Positions 35,295 through 45,363 are shown, counted from the first letter of the stretch. The stretch: DNA of 64,000 nucleotides from Rhizobium leguminosarum (GCF_001679785.1 NZ_CP016289.1:372001-436000), one strand, 5' to 3'. Notes: generated from the letters alone by a model not told the origin. Program-made: numbers and translations.

Positions 35295-36819
35295 TCACTG
35301 GTAATAGGAGCCGCCGCGGATGTTGGTGTGCGGCGGGGTGGGTTTTGCCGGGTCTGTCTGGGGTTTGGTTCGATCGAGACCGGATTTGAGAATGGCGGCG
35401 ACAGAGGAATAGGTGATGGAGTTGATGACCAGCGCCCGCTCGCACGCCGCTTCCAGGCGATCCGTCTCGTAACGGCGGGCAAGGGACAGAATGCCGAAGG
35501 CCGAGCGATATCCTTGTTCGGGATGAGGACGATCGCGCATCATCCGCTCGACCAGAATGGCGGTGTTCACCCCGATCCTTGCCGCCTGGTTCAAAAGCGA
35601 TGCCGGCGTCGTGTTGGCATAACGCTGGTGGGATTTGGGCATATGCTCGTTGACCGTCACATGCCCGGATCGCTGAGAACGCCTGATATGGCTGGCAATC
35701 CGCTTGTGATCGAGAAATACCTCGACCACCCGGTGGGTCAGACGCACATCAACCTGTCGGCCGATCAAGCGGTGCGGCACAGAGTAGAAGGTCTTGTCGA
35801 CCTCGACATGGTAATCGGGATGGACCTTCGCCGATTTCCATTCCGCATAGTCGAACGGCGTTGCTGGCAGCGGCGCAAGCGCCTTTCTCTCTACCTCCTC
35901 GAACAGGTCTCGGCGCGACTTTCCGATGTGGCGCATCGGGCGGTTGTTCAAGTCGTCAAGCAGAACCGAGATCGCGGCATTCAGATCAGCCAGACTGAAG
36001 AAGCGTCGGTTTCTGAGGCGAGCCAATATCCAGCGCTCGACGATCAGCACTGCACCTTCGACCTTGGCTTTGTCACGCGGCTTGCGGCTTCTGGTCGGCA
36101 GGATGGTCGTATCGTAATGTTCGGCCATAGCAGCGAAGGTGGCGTTGAGCGTCGGCTCGAACCACAGCGCCTTGGCGACGCCTGCCTTCAGGTTGTCGCA
36201 CACGATCGCCTTCGTGACGCCGCCGAAGAAGCTCAGCGCGCGTTCCTGGCCCTCGATCCAGTCCGGCAGTTTCTGGCTGAAGCTGGCACAGGCGAATGTC
36301 AACGACGAGGCGGGAAGCATCGCCACAAAGATTTGCGCCGAATGGATGACGCCGGTCGAAGGGTCGAGGATGGGGATGGTGTGGCCGGCATAATCCGTCT
36401 GCATCACCGCGCCCGCCTCATGACGGTTGCGGAACGTCGCGTGAGCGCGGCGTTCGAAGACGGCAAAACGGTCGCAAAACCATGTGTAGCCGTAGCCGTC
36501 GGGATGGCTCGCCCTGTATTCCTGCCAGAGCAGCGTCAGCGTTACACCCTTGCGCTTCAGCTCGGCGGAAACGGACCGCCAATCCGGCTAGACCAAGTCC
36601 TGTGGCGGCCGGCCAACGCGCCGGAAAAGATGTCGCTCCAGCGCGGCATCATCGTCCAGGCCCGCAGGTAACGGCCAGACCGAAAGTCCGGTCTCCTTCG
36701 CTCGCAGCAGATACGTCGCCACAGAGGTTTTGCTGATCTTCAGGCGTTCCGAAACGGCGCGAACCGAAAGGCCCTGTTCATGCGTCAGCCGCAGTATCGA
36801 TCGAATGTCTTTCACTGTC
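35295..36819 (-). pseudogene. istA: IstA transposase (IS21 copy B), nonsense mutation
   Basis: Same protein as in copy A but with GAG to TAG after PPQDLV at about 36590, and with the natural start lost at 36819. The downstream 370 codons remain open ([22 protein letters not shown], the Mu-type D-D-E domain). The upstream part is fused to a DUF5372-like fragment. Confidence 0.82.
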
Positions 36820-37136
36820 ATCCACGACGGGACTTCAAGAAGTCGATCAGAGGAAGCACCAGAAAGGCTGCAGCGGAAAATACGCGTCCCTTTGGACAGC
36901 GCCTCATGGACGTGAACGAGCCGCCCTGACCAGGGATGCCACGGATACAAAAGCTCGCGAACCTCGGTCCCGTGGGTGTTCTGTCGTTGTGTTGTACAAC
37001 GAAGAACGGCAGCATGGTGCAATCGGCAATAAGGTGCCGATCTCACTGATAAATTCGGGAGGCGCCACCAGCCCGCCTCCCTGAATGAAGCCGGAAAACT
37101 CCAGCCTCAGCTGGTCCAGAAACCTGGGGCGGTTCA
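36820..37136 (-). repeat. Recombinase-type element remnant, copy 2
   Basis: Read from 37136 leftward it begins TGAACCGCCCCAGG and matches 30571-30804. It continues longer, encoding TEVRELLYPWHPWSGRLVHV and a following beta segment ending LLEVPSWM (DUF5372-like). Truncated by IS21 copy B. Confidence 0.55.
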
Positions 37137-37175
37137 TGACGGAAGGGAAGCTAACCATATAGTCAAAAAAATAGA

Positions 37176-37216
37176 TCATAGCGCGTGTCGAACCCATACG
37201 TTCGGTTCGGCATATA
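37176..37216 (-). pseudogene. Displaced 3' end of the GNAT gene
   Basis: The last codons read YAEPNVWVRHAL and stop. Joined across the IS66 target duplication GGCATATA they complete the GNAT gene whose body is at 42347-43063. Confidence 0.72.
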
Positions 37217-37256
37217 GTAAGCGCACAATTCCCCGCACCTGTTCACTGAACGGCGA

Positions 37257-37736
37257 ATGAGGGAGTCTGTGTCCACAAGGGAGACTGTGGACACAATGAC
37301 ATTGGATAACTTGAAGGGCTCAGGGGGTCTTCGGGCAGTGAAGGTTCTTCCCAACGGGAAGCGGCGTTTCGATCCGGTCGAGAAAGACCGGCTGATCGAC
37401 GCCGCAATGAAGCCCGGCGTATCGGTTGCCCGTCTGGCACTGGCGCACGGCGTCAACGCCAATCAGTTACGCAACTGGGTGAAGCTTCGCCGAGATCGGC
37501 AGGCCCAGGGTAGTTTGACGGCTGCTGCAGGGCAGGAAACGTCGGCCTTTGTTCCTGTGGTTGCAGCGTCGCCGATTGCGCGGCAGCCCGACATGCCGGC
37601 CCGGCCATCATCGGCAGGAATGCGGCTGATGGCGTCTTTGCCAAATGGTGTGCGGCTTGAGCTTGAGGATGTGGATGAGCGGGCTCTTTCGGCGATGATC
37701 GAAATTCTGGGGCGGTGCAATGTTCCGGCTGGCTGA
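37257..37736 (+). CDS. tnpA: IS66 TnpA (outer copy)
   Basis: 159 residues with an HTH region (KPGVSVARLALAHGVNANQL, then RNWVKLRRD). Accessory protein for IS66 transposition. A start at the internal Met (37296, MTLDNLKG) is also possible. It overlaps tnpB by 17 bases. Confidence 0.85.
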   Translation: MRESVSTRETVDTMTLDNLKGSGGLRAVKVLPNGKRRFDPVEKDRLIDAAMKPGVSVARLALAHGVNANQLRNWVKLRRDRQAQGSLTAAAGQETSAFVPVVAASPIARQPDMPARPSSAGMRLMASLPNGVRLELEDVDERALSAMIEILGRCNVPAG

Positions 37737-38073
37737 CGATCTTCGCGTCTATCTTCACCGGGACCCGATCGACTTTCGTGCGGGGATCAACAGCCTGGCG
37801 ATCCTGGTCGAGCAGTCGATGGGCCTGAGCCCGTTCGAGCGTGCTGTCTTTGTCTTTTGCAACCGCCGGCGCACCCGGATGAAGCTCCTGTTCTTCGAGC
37901 GGTCAGGGTTCGTGCTTGTATTGAAAGCCTTGTCCGAAGACCGGTTTCGCTGGCCCCGCCGCGAGGCGCCGGTCGTGACGCTCGATACCGAACAGTTGCG
38001 CTGGCTGCTTGACGGCATCGATCTCGACGCGATGGTGCGCCATCCTGTTCGGCAATATGAGTTTGTCGGCTGA
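37720..38073 (+). CDS. tnpB: IS66 TnpB (outer copy)
   Basis: 117 residues; typical IS66 Orf2: DLRVYLHRDPIDFRAGINSL, VFVFCNRRRTRMKLLFFERS, then FRWPRREAP. Identical to the inner copy. Required with TnpA and TnpC. Confidence 0.9.
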   Translation: MFRLADDLRVYLHRDPIDFRAGINSLAILVEQSMGLSPFERAVFVFCNRRRTRMKLLFFERSGFVLVLKALSEDRFRWPRREAPVVTLDTEQLRWLLDGIDLDAMVRHPVRQYEFVG

Positions 38074-38114
38074 AGGCTGTTGACGGAGCGGGGCGGCTCA
38101 GATTCAAAGCTACG

Positions 38115-38901
38115 ATGACACGAGCCGGCACCCCGACCGTTGCGGAACTGATGGCGCTTCTGGCGGCGAATGCTGCCGAGAACGTCGCGCTGCGGGCTGA
38201 GAGAGACGCCCTTGAGCAGCGTGTCTTCAAGCTCGAGGAAGAACTGGCGCTTGCACAACTGCATCGTTTTGCGCCGCGCAGCGAAAAGCATATGGATCGC
38301 GTCTTCAATGAAGCCGAGAACGCCGCTCTCGAGGCCGATGCTGATGAGGGCTTGGCCGACTGTGACGAGACCGACGCCACTGAGCTTCCCGACACGGGAT
38401 TGCCAGAGGTGGAAAAGCCCGAAGGCCGCAAGCGCGGGCGTAAACCTCTTCCGGCAAATTTGCCCCGCCAACGCGTTGAATATGACCTTGCCGACGATCA
38501 GAAGACCTGTCCGTGCTGCCGCCATCCGTTGCATCGCATGGGCGAACTCGTCACCGAGCAGCTGCATATCGAGGTGAAGGCCACGGTGCTGCAGAATGCC
38601 CGGGCCAAGTATGCTTGCCGCAACTGCGAGCGCACCGATATCAGCACTCCCGTTATCATCGCGCCGATGCCCGCACAGCCCTTGCCGGGGAGCATTGCCA
38701 CGGCCTCGACGCTGGCCTTTGCTCTTGTTCATAAATATGTCGACGGCACACCGCTCTATCGCCTGGCACAGGCCTTCGAGCGCGCTGGCGTCCCTGTCAG
38801 CCGTGGCGCTCTTGGCCATTGGGTGATCGGGTCCAGCGAAAAGCACCTCGTTCGCATCTACGATGCACTGAAGCAGCGGCTCTTGTCGCAGAACGTCATT
38901 C
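38115..38901 (+). pseudogene. tnpC: IS66 tnpC 5' part (outer copy)
   Basis: First 262 codons: coiled coil, then the zinc finger (CPCCRHPLHRM, CRNCERTD), up to RLLSQNVI. The rest of the gene is at 41463-42291 beyond the inner IS66. The target duplication CGTCATTC is at 38894-38901. Confidence 0.92.
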
Positions 38902-38956
38902 GTAAGCGCTCATTTCGCTGCGCGTTGACGCAGTGGATTGTGACGCCCGCAGCGGC

Positions 38957-40564
38957 TTATGCGGCAGTGGATTTGGCGAAGTTAAATGGGAGCAGATCGT
39001 CGATATTGGCGCCGTCCGGACGCTGCGGCGATTCGGTAAAGACGTGTCGCAACCAGGTGAATGGCTCGACGCCACAGGCGCGACAGGTCAGCATAAGGCT
39101 GTAGATGACAGCGCTTGCCTTGGCCCCGTCGACAGTGTCGCAAAATAGCCAGCTCTTCCTTCCAGTGGCAAAAACTCTGATATCGCGTTCCAATAAATTG
39201 TTGTCGATCGGCATCCTGCCGTCTTCGGTGTAGCGGGTCAGATATTGCCACTGGTTTCGCGTATAGGAGATCGCATCGCCGAGCTTGGTGTCGGGCACGA
39301 CCTTGGGGGCCATCCTGTCGAGCCACTCCTTCAGGGCATCAAGGACTGGAACGCTATGCTTCTGGCGCAAGCGCCGGATGCAATCGGCCTGCGTTTCGCC
39401 GTCATCCGGCTTTTCGTCCCGCACCTGCCTTTCAATCCGATAGAGCTGGTCGAAGAACTTCAATGCCTGCGCGGGCGGCCCGCTTTGTTTCTTCCCGGCC
39501 TTGAAGGCGTTGACGAAGCGTCGCCTGGCGTGAGCCATACACCCGACATGCGTTGCGCCCTTCAGGGTGCGCCAGCCCTGATAGCCGTCGCTCATCAGGA
39601 TGCCGCGATAGTCACCAAGGAAAGTCTGCGGATGCACCTGCCCACGACCGGGCTGATATTCGAGCAGCACAACCGGTTCGACACTATCCTGCCCGCTGCG
39701 ATAGGCCCAGATGTAGGACTCGTCAGTTGCTTTCCTGTCCTTTTCCTTCAGCACCTGCACCGTGGTCTCGTCACCGTGAATGACGTTCTGCGACAAGAGC
39801 CGCTGCTTCAGTGCATCGTAGATGCGAACGAGGTGCTTTTCGCTGGACCCGATCACCCAATGGCCAAGAGCGCCACGGCTGACAGGGACGCCAGCGCGCT
39901 CGAAGGCCTGTGCCAGGCGATAGAGCGGTGTGCCGTCGACATATTTATGAACAAGAGCAAAGGCCAGCGTCGAGGCCGTGGCAATGCTCCCCGGCAAGGG
40001 CTGTGCGGGCATCGGCGCGATGATAACGGGAGTGCTGATATCGGTGCGCTCGCAGTTGCGGCAAGCATACTTGGCCCGGGCATTCTGCAGCACCGTGGCC
40101 TTCACCTCGATATGCAGCTGCTCGGTGACGAGTTCGCCCATGCGATGCAACGGATGGCGGCAGCACGGACAGGTCTTCTGATCGTCGGCAAGGTCATATT
40201 CAACGCGTTGGCGGGGCAAATTTGCCGGAAGAGGTTTACGCCCGCGCTTGCGGCCTTCGGGCTTTTCCACCTCTGGCAATCCCGTGTCGGGAAGCTCAGT
40301 GGCGTCGGTCTCGTCACAGTCGGCCAAGCCCTCATCAGCATCGGCCTCGAGAGCGGCGTTCTCGGCTTCATTGAAGACGCGATCCATATGCTTTTCGCTG
40401 CGCGGCGCAAAACGATGCAGTTGTGCAAGCGCCAGTTCTTCCTCGAGCTTGAAGACACGCTGCTCAAGGGCGTCTCTCTCAGCCCGCAGCGCGACGTTCT
40501 CGGCAGCATTCGCCGCCAGAAGCGCCATCAGTTCCGCAACGGTCGGGGTGCCGGCTCGTGTCAT
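38957..40564 (-). CDS. tnpC: IS66 TnpC transposase (inner copy)
   Basis: 535 residues, complete. Coiled coil (about 20-60), zinc finger (CPCCRHPLHRM, CRNCERTD), DDE domain with VIHGDETTVQVLKEKDRK, ILMSDGYQGWRTLKG and MPIDNNLLERDIRVFATGRK. C terminus IDDLLPFNFAKS. Confidence 0.92.
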   Translation of the reverse strand: MTRAGTPTVAELMALLAANAAENVALRAERDALEQRVFKLEEELALAQLHRFAPRSEKHMDRVFNEAENAALEADADEGLADCDETDATELPDTGLPEVEKPEGRKRGRKPLPANLPRQRVEYDLADDQKTCPCCRHPLHRMGELVTEQLHIEVKATVLQNARAKYACRNCERTDISTPVIIAPMPAQPLPGSIATASTLAFALVHKYVDGTPLYRLAQAFERAGVPVSRGALGHWVIGSSEKHLVRIYDALKQRLLSQNVIHGDETTVQVLKEKDRKATDESYIWAYRSGQDSVEPVVLLEYQPGRGQVHPQTFLGDYRGILMSDGYQGWRTLKGATHVGCMAHARRRFVNAFKAGKKQSGPPAQALKFFDQLYRIERQVRDEKPDDGETQADCIRRLRQKHSVPVLDALKEWLDRMAPKVVPDTKLGDAISYTRNQWQYLTRYTEDGRMPIDNNLLERDIRVFATGRKSWLFCDTVDGAKASAVIYSLMLTCRACGVEPFTWLRHVFTESPQRPDGANIDDLLPFNFAKSTAA

Positions 40565-40605
40565 CGTAGCTTTGAATCTGAGCCGCCCCGCTCCGTCAAC
40601 AGCCT

Positions 40606-40959
40606 TCAGCCGACAAACTCATATTGCCGAACAGGATGGCGCACCATCGCGTCGAGATCGATGCCGTCAAGCAGCCAGCGCAACTGTTCGGTATCGAGCG
40701 TCACGACCGGCGCCTCGCGGCGGGGCCAGCGAAACCGGTCTTCGGACAAGGCTTTCAATACAAGCACGAACCCTGACCGCTCGAAGAACAGGAGCTTCAT
40801 CCGGGTGCGCCGGCGGTTGCAAAAGACAAAGACAGCACGCTCGAACGGGCTCAGGCCCATCGACTGCTCGACCAGGATCGCCAGGCTGTTGATCCCCGCA
40901 CGAAAGTCGATCGGGTCCCGGTGAAGATAGACGCGAAGATCGTCAGCCAGCCGGAACAT
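40606..40959 (-). CDS. tnpB: IS66 TnpB (inner copy)
   Basis: 117 residues, identical to the outer TnpB; same DLRVYLHRDPIDFRAG motif. Ends 41 bp before tnpC. Confidence 0.9.
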   Translation of the reverse strand: MFRLADDLRVYLHRDPIDFRAGINSLAILVEQSMGLSPFERAVFVFCNRRRTRMKLLFFERSGFVLVLKALSEDRFRWPRREAPVVTLDTEQLRWLLDGIDLDAMVRHPVRQYEFVG

Positions 40960-41422
40960 TGCACCGCCCCAGAATTTCGATCATCGCCGAAAGAGCCCGC
41001 TCATCCACATCCTCAAGCTCAAGCCGCACACCATTTGGCAAAGACGCCATCAGCCGCATTCCTGCCGATGATGGCCGGGCCGGCATGTCGGGCTGCCGCG
41101 CAATCGGCGACGCTGCAACCACAGGAACAAAGGCCGACGTTTCCTGCCCTGCAGCAGCCGTCAAACTACCCTGGGCCTGCCGATCTCGGCGAAGCTTCAC
41201 CCAGTTGCGTAACTGATTGGCGTTGACGCCGTGCGCCAGTGCCAGACGGGCAACCGATACGCCGGGCTTCATTGCGGCGTCGATCAGCCGGTCTTTCTCG
41301 ACCGGATCGAAACGCCGCTTCCCGTTGGGAAGAACCTTCACTGCCCGAAGACCCCCTGAGCCCTTCAAGTTATCCAATGTCATTGTGTCCACAGTCTCCC
41401 TTGTGGACACAGACTCCCTCAT
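40943..41422 (-). CDS. tnpA: IS66 TnpA (inner copy)
   Basis: 159 residues, identical to the outer TnpA, overlapping tnpB by 17 bases in the usual tnpABC order. Confidence 0.86.
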   Translation of the reverse strand: MRESVSTRETVDTMTLDNLKGSGGLRAVKVLPNGKRRFDPVEKDRLIDAAMKPGVSVARLALAHGVNANQLRNWVKLRRDRQAQGSLTAAAGQETSAFVPVVAASPIARQPDMPARPSSAGMRLMASLPNGVRLELEDVDERALSAMIEILGRCNVPAG

Positions 41423-41462
41423 TCGCCGTTCAGTGAACAGGTGCGGGGAATTGTGCGCTTAC

Positions 41463-42291
41463 CGTCATTCACGGTGACGAGACCACGGTGCAGGTGCTGA
41501 AGGAAAAGGACAGGAAAGCAACTGACGAGTCCTACATCTGGGCCTATCGCAGCGGGCAGGATAGTGTCGAACCGGTTGTGCTGCTCGAATATCAGCCCGG
41601 TCGTGGGCAGGTGCATCCGCAGACTTTCCTTGGTGACTATCGCGGCATCCTGATGAGCGACGGCTATCAGGGCTGGCGCACCCTGAAGGGCGCAACGCAT
41701 GTCGGGTGTATGGCTCACGCCAGGCGACGCTTCGTCAACGCCTTCAAGGCCGGGAAGAAACAAAGCGGGCCGCCCGCGCAGGCATTGAAGTTCTTCGACC
41801 AGCTCTATCGGATTGAAAGGCAGGTGCGGGACGAAAAGCCGGATGACGGCGAAACGCAGGCCGATTGCATCCGGCGCTTGCGCCAGAAGCATAGCGTTCC
41901 AGTCCTTGATGCCCTGAAGGAGTGGCTCGACAGGATGGCCCCCAAGGTCGTGCCCGACACCAAGCTCGGCGATGCGATCTCCTATACGCGAAACCAGTGG
42001 CAATATCTGACCCGCTACACCGAAGACGGCAGGATGCCGATCGACAACAATTTATTGGAACGCGATATCAGAGTTTTTGCCACTGGAAGGAAGAGCTGGC
42101 TATTTTGCGACACTGTCGACGGGGCCAAGGCAAGCGCTGTCATCTACAGCCTTATGCTGACCTGTCGCGCCTGTGGCGTCGAGCCATTCACCTGGTTGCG
42201 ACACGTCTTTACCGAATCGCCGCAGCGTCCGGACGGCGCCAATATCGACGATCTGCTCCCATTTAACTTCGCCAAATCCACTGCCGCATAA
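41463..42291 (+). pseudogene. tnpC: IS66 tnpC 3' part (outer copy)
   Basis: Codons from VIHGDETTVQVLKEK to the normal C terminus. Together with 38115-38901 it rebuilds an intact tnpC if the inner element and one target duplication are removed. The frame is open but lacks its own start. Confidence 0.92.
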
Positions 42292-42346
42292 GCCGCTGCG
42301 GGCGTCACAATCCACTGCGTCAACGCGCAGCGAAATGAGCGCTTAC

Positions 42347-43063
42347 GGCATATATGCCGTAATTGTGCTCAATCGACACAAGCATCGGCACTAGTGCACC
42401 ATCAATTTCCACCATGCCCGAACGTTCAAACGCTATTCCTGTCCAACTTGACCATTCGGCAATTGTCCCAGCAATGGTAATGGAATAAGGTGCTATTTTT
42501 AGGATCCTGCCACCGACGGCTATGTGAGTTCGCAGCCAGGAATCCACCGGGGAGCCGTCAGCACGCTGTAGTTTGATGTATTCATCCATTGGTAGCCGCG
42601 GGTCTCGTTGCTTCTGATTTGGACGAACCGGCGCAAACAATTCGTCGAAGCCAACATTCCTGGCACAGGTCTTCAATGCGCCCAACATTGCCAGTGCATT
42701 GCCAATACCTCGTGCTCTGGGCGCTAATGTGATTTCGAGTGCACTCATCGTGTTTGGTTTGCGACCGATTAGTTTATCCTCATGCGCCCAGCGGATAACC
42801 TGGTCCCAACCGCCGTCAGGCAATTCGGCACGCCCATCAACGTTCAGTGCAAACGGCACGCCGAAAGCTCGAGCAACGACCTCCTCATCGATAAGTCCTA
42901 CAAAGGCATAGTCAAGGTAGTCAAAAAACACGGCCTTCCCAAAATACAGCTTTGCAGTTTGATTTTGGCGCATGAAGTTGGGCCAAAGACCATCGAATTT
43001 CGGTGAAAAAACTGAGGGAATCAGATCGGGCCGTTCCCGTAATGAGAATACCTTTAAGCTCAT
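42347..43063 (-). CDS. GNAT-like acetyltransferase, 3' end displaced by IS66
   Basis: About 239 residues of native sequence; the frame now runs into the IS66 end and stops at 42320. Features of GNAT folds: ALEITLAPRARGIGNALAML (the RxxGxG/A acetyl-CoA loop) and a preceding beta strand. The native last residues (EPNVWVRHAL) are at 37176-37208. Only about 11 residues are exchanged for 9 foreign ones, so activity may persist. It is the last gene of the NRPS group as read here. Confidence 0.62.
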
Positions 43064-43255
43064 TCTTCTATCTCGCGCAAAACCTGTGTCACCTGAATCA
43101 TTTTAACCAGTTGCGCCCCAGTCCGCAGCTTTTTCTATGCCGACCTCAATTGCGACTTGAACCCAAAGTCGCTAACCCAGAGGAAAGATTAGTGTCGAAA
43201 ACCTACCGCTCTTGCATGGGACGAGCGACCGGTTTCAAGTCGGAATTCGCACCCT
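43064..43255. other. Gap between GNAT and ParB/SerK-like genes
   Basis: No gene or clear signal seen. Confidence 0.3.
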
Positions 43256-43657
43256 TCAGGAACCATTGCCCGGATCATATCCGAGATCACTCAATGGGAT
43301 TTTACATTCGGGGAACTGAGGGTCGAAGACATGTTTGGTTGTCTTGGCAGGGAACTTCCGTCCGCTCCGAGCCATAGCAAAAATGATCTCGGGAGTAACT
43401 ACCTCTCCCGGACGCCAAGCTTCTACACGAACACCGTAGTAGTCCAGCAACATTGCTGGCAATATCCTCAATTGAATCCGCTTGGCGACAGCCAGTCTAT
43501 GATGGCCATCCATCACGAAAAGCTCTCCCTTATGGACTGCAATTGGAGTCTTCCAGAATTTGGCTTGGAGAATCTCTTCTTCAAGCTCAATAACTTTTCG
43601 GCAATCAACCTCTTCGGTCGGAGTCAAATCGTTGGGCTGTAAGAGATAGTAGCGCAT
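43256..43657 (-). CDS. ParB/SerK (SbnI)-like protein
   Basis: 133 residues. FVMDGHHRLAVAKRIQLRIL is the ParB-type nucleotide motif found in SerK/SbnI free-serine kinases (DGHHR with the catalytic-site Glu/His region). It continues DYYGVRVEAWRPGEVVTPE and GRKFPAKTTKHVFD, also seen in that group. SbnI supplies O-phosphoserine for a siderophore amino acid. Here it could provide an activated serine or a building block for the NRPS product. GGAGG lies 9 bp upstream of the ATG. Assignment to SerK rather than a DNA-binding ParB rests on size and context. Confidence 0.55.
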   Translation of the reverse strand: MRYYLLQPNDLTPTEEVDCRKVIELEEEILQAKFWKTPIAVHKGELFVMDGHHRLAVAKRIQLRILPAMLLDYYGVRVEAWRPGEVVTPEIIFAMARSGRKFPAKTTKHVFDPQFPECKIPLSDLGYDPGNGS

Positions 43658-43827
43658 TCGCGTATAACCTCCGATAGTAAAATACCTAATGTGTAGCCGG
43701 AACCTCGATTCCTTAGTGATGGCGTGCGAAGTTCCGATGGATCACGCGGGTTCAAAGACAAATAAAGCTTCTTGATTCTGGCATGGCTTTTCCAAGCTCC
43801 GGCGATGATGCCTTATCAGAATGCAGA

Positions 43828-45363
43828 TCAGTTTCTGGTGAGGAAGGCGACGTTTTCCAAGACCATCAGACTTCGATCAAACAAATGCTTCATGCCTCGT
43901 TCGCCTGCGTTGATCGCTTCCACTATCAGGCGTGCACTAAGGCAAAGCCGCAACGCGGCGACCTGGACGCCCTCAAGCTCGCCGCAAGGAACCGGTTGTC
44001 CAACTTCGCAACGAACTGACAACATTGCGTCACCGGGCATCTTGGCTTTCACGGTCGAATCCTGGCACAAATGATCGTAGATCCTCTTGGTCTGCGGGAT
44101 AGCCAGCGGATTTCTCCCCGCACGTCGACTTACGTGAAACAGTATAAAAGGAAAAATCGTCGGTAGCTGGTCCCAAGAATTGTGGGTGACTGGCAGATGG
44201 CGTTGTAACGTCGGTTGCTCTAACAGCTGAAAGTTAGGCGCATTGTTCAGCCCGGCGGTAACCTCCTTATGAAAGTCAAACACGACGCTTTGGACATCTT
44301 CCTCTGAAACACTACGGAAAGCACGCAACTCCACGAGCGCAGCTTCCCATCGCAAAAGTAAACCAAAATTACTGGCTTCCGGGAATGACTGAGCGCCTGC
44401 CCAATTTCGTGGCCAGTCTGCCCGGCAAGACTTCGCTCCGGGTATAGGGTGTAGTGGCCGTTTCTTCAAACGGCATGCCAGCGACTCAGGAACCAAGAGC
44501 ATTGCCGAAAAGGCTGGACCTCCCAAAAACTTGGATCCAGTAACTATCACCAAGCAGCCGATGGTAAGATAGGTTTGCAGCGTCTTCGGTGCCAATCGAA
44601 ATTGAGATGCATCGATGAGAATTTCAACACTATCAGGCCAGCGACGCTTGAGATCCAGCGCCTTGCTCGGAGTTGGAGCCAGTACGCCAGTTTTCGAAAC
44701 GTCAGTCAACACAATCAAAATACGACTGTATCGCGTTATCGCAGCCGATACTATTGCCTCAAGCTCATCATCGACGGCCGCAATGGGTCGGAGACGGGAA
44801 CCTTCCATGCGAACTGCTATCGATCTAACATCAATTGGATCTGCTGGATTAACCCTTATTCCATCACTCTCGCGGTGGGGAGAATGCATACCACCAGCCA
44901 GAGCATGAGCGACCCCACTCCCCGTCTCCTCCGATTGGACCATAATTGCCAATGTCTTTGCGACAGCGCTTCCTGCGACCAATTTGGAGGCGAGCATGTG
45001 AGCGTCGGTGCCAGAAGGGGAAACGATGAGTTCTAGCCCTCGAATATGTTCCAAACCGCATAAGCCAATGAATTCGGTGCGAAGTCTGTCGATCTCTTCT
45101 AGATAAACTTCTTCCGGTGCCCGTCCATGCAAGGTCTGCAATATCCTTTGGCGCAGTTTTTCCGCAGCTGAAAATCCGATGTCAGAAATCGTAGATGCGG
45201 TTGCGGAACCAAATGAGAATATTTCCCTGTCGGGAAGTGGTTTACGACCGTACTTATTTGTCATTTGGCCAGCATGAAGTTCGATCCGCTCGTCACCCCC
45301 CAAGGTTAACAACTCAGCGGTCGAAGGAAGATGAGTATTCAGGTGGGATAGCCGCTCTGTCAT
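43828..45363 (-). CDS. PLP-dependent aminotransferase-fold protein
   Basis: 511 residues resembling fold-type I PLP enzymes. A large domain has VSPSGTDAHMLASKLVAG and EETGSGVAHALAGGMHSPH; an Asp in EILIDASQFRLAPK and a candidate PLP Lys in VTGSKFLGGPAFSAML follow. The opening segment FSFGSATASTISDIGFSAAE is distinctive but I do not know its named family. The start overlaps the NRPS stop (ATGA), so it is translated with the NRPS. It probably makes or alters an amino-acid building block or the released peptide. Confidence 0.58.
   Translation of the reverse strand: MTERLSHLNTHLPSTAELLTLGGDERIELHAGQMTNKYGRKPLPDREIFSFGSATASTISDIGFSAAEKLRQRILQTLHGRAPEEVYLEEIDRLRTEFIGLCGLEHIRGLELIVSPSGTDAHMLASKLVAGSAVAKTLAIMVQSEETGSGVAHALAGGMHSPHRESDGIRVNPADPIDVRSIAVRMEGSRLRPIAAVDDELEAIVSAAITRYSRILIVLTDVSKTGVLAPTPSKALDLKRRWPDSVEILIDASQFRLAPKTLQTYLTIGCLVIVTGSKFLGGPAFSAMLLVPESLACRLKKRPLHPIPGAKSCRADWPRNWAGAQSFPEASNFGLLLRWEAALVELRAFRSVSEEDVQSVVFDFHKEVTAGLNNAPNFQLLEQPTLQRHLPVTHNSWDQLPTIFPFILFHVSRRAGRNPLAIPQTKRIYDHLCQDSTVKAKMPGDAMLSVRCEVGQPVPCGELEGVQVAALRLCLSARLIVEAINAGERGMKHLFDRSLMVLENVAFLTRN

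Larger units (their letters stand above)
34396..36819 (-). mobile_element. IS21 family element, copy B, 5'-truncated and inactivated
   Basis: Nearly identical to the intact copy at 47189-49815, in the opposite orientation. The istB-side end TGCGTAATTCGGAAGAACGG starts at 34396. Homology stops at 36819, at the start of istA, so the other terminal 200 bp are missing. istA has a stop codon. Confidence 0.82.
38902..41462 (-). mobile_element. Inner complete IS66 element
   Basis: 2561 bp, GTAAGCGCTC (38902) to GTGCGCTTAC (to 41462), flanked by CGTCATTC at 38894-38901 and 41463-41470. It contains intact tnpA, tnpB and tnpC with translations identical to the outer copy, so the insertion is recent and the element is probably active. 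Confidence 0.94.
37217..42346 (+). mobile_element. Outer IS66 element, interrupted by an identical IS66
   Basis: Ends GTAAGCGCAC (37217) and GAGCGCTTAC (to 42346), with an 8-bp target duplication GGCATATA at 37209-37216 and 42347-42354. It carries tnpA, tnpB and a tnpC split by the inner element at 38902-41462. It is inserted in the 3' end of the GNAT gene. Confidence 0.92.

Noticed and set aside
36588..37046. A 152-residue ORF joining a DUF5372-like fragment to the IstA N terminus.
   Set aside because: It is a chance fusion across the IS21 copy B junction, ending at the nonsense codon.
39245..40924. A 559-residue frame opposite the inner IS66 tnpC.
   Set aside because: It is a mirror of the transposase in a G+C-rich sequence; the same shadow appears opposite the other tnpC copy.
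43828..45363. The PLP-fold protein as a glutamate decarboxylase or EgtE.
   Set aside because: The lysine motif and opening segment do not match those families well enough to name it.
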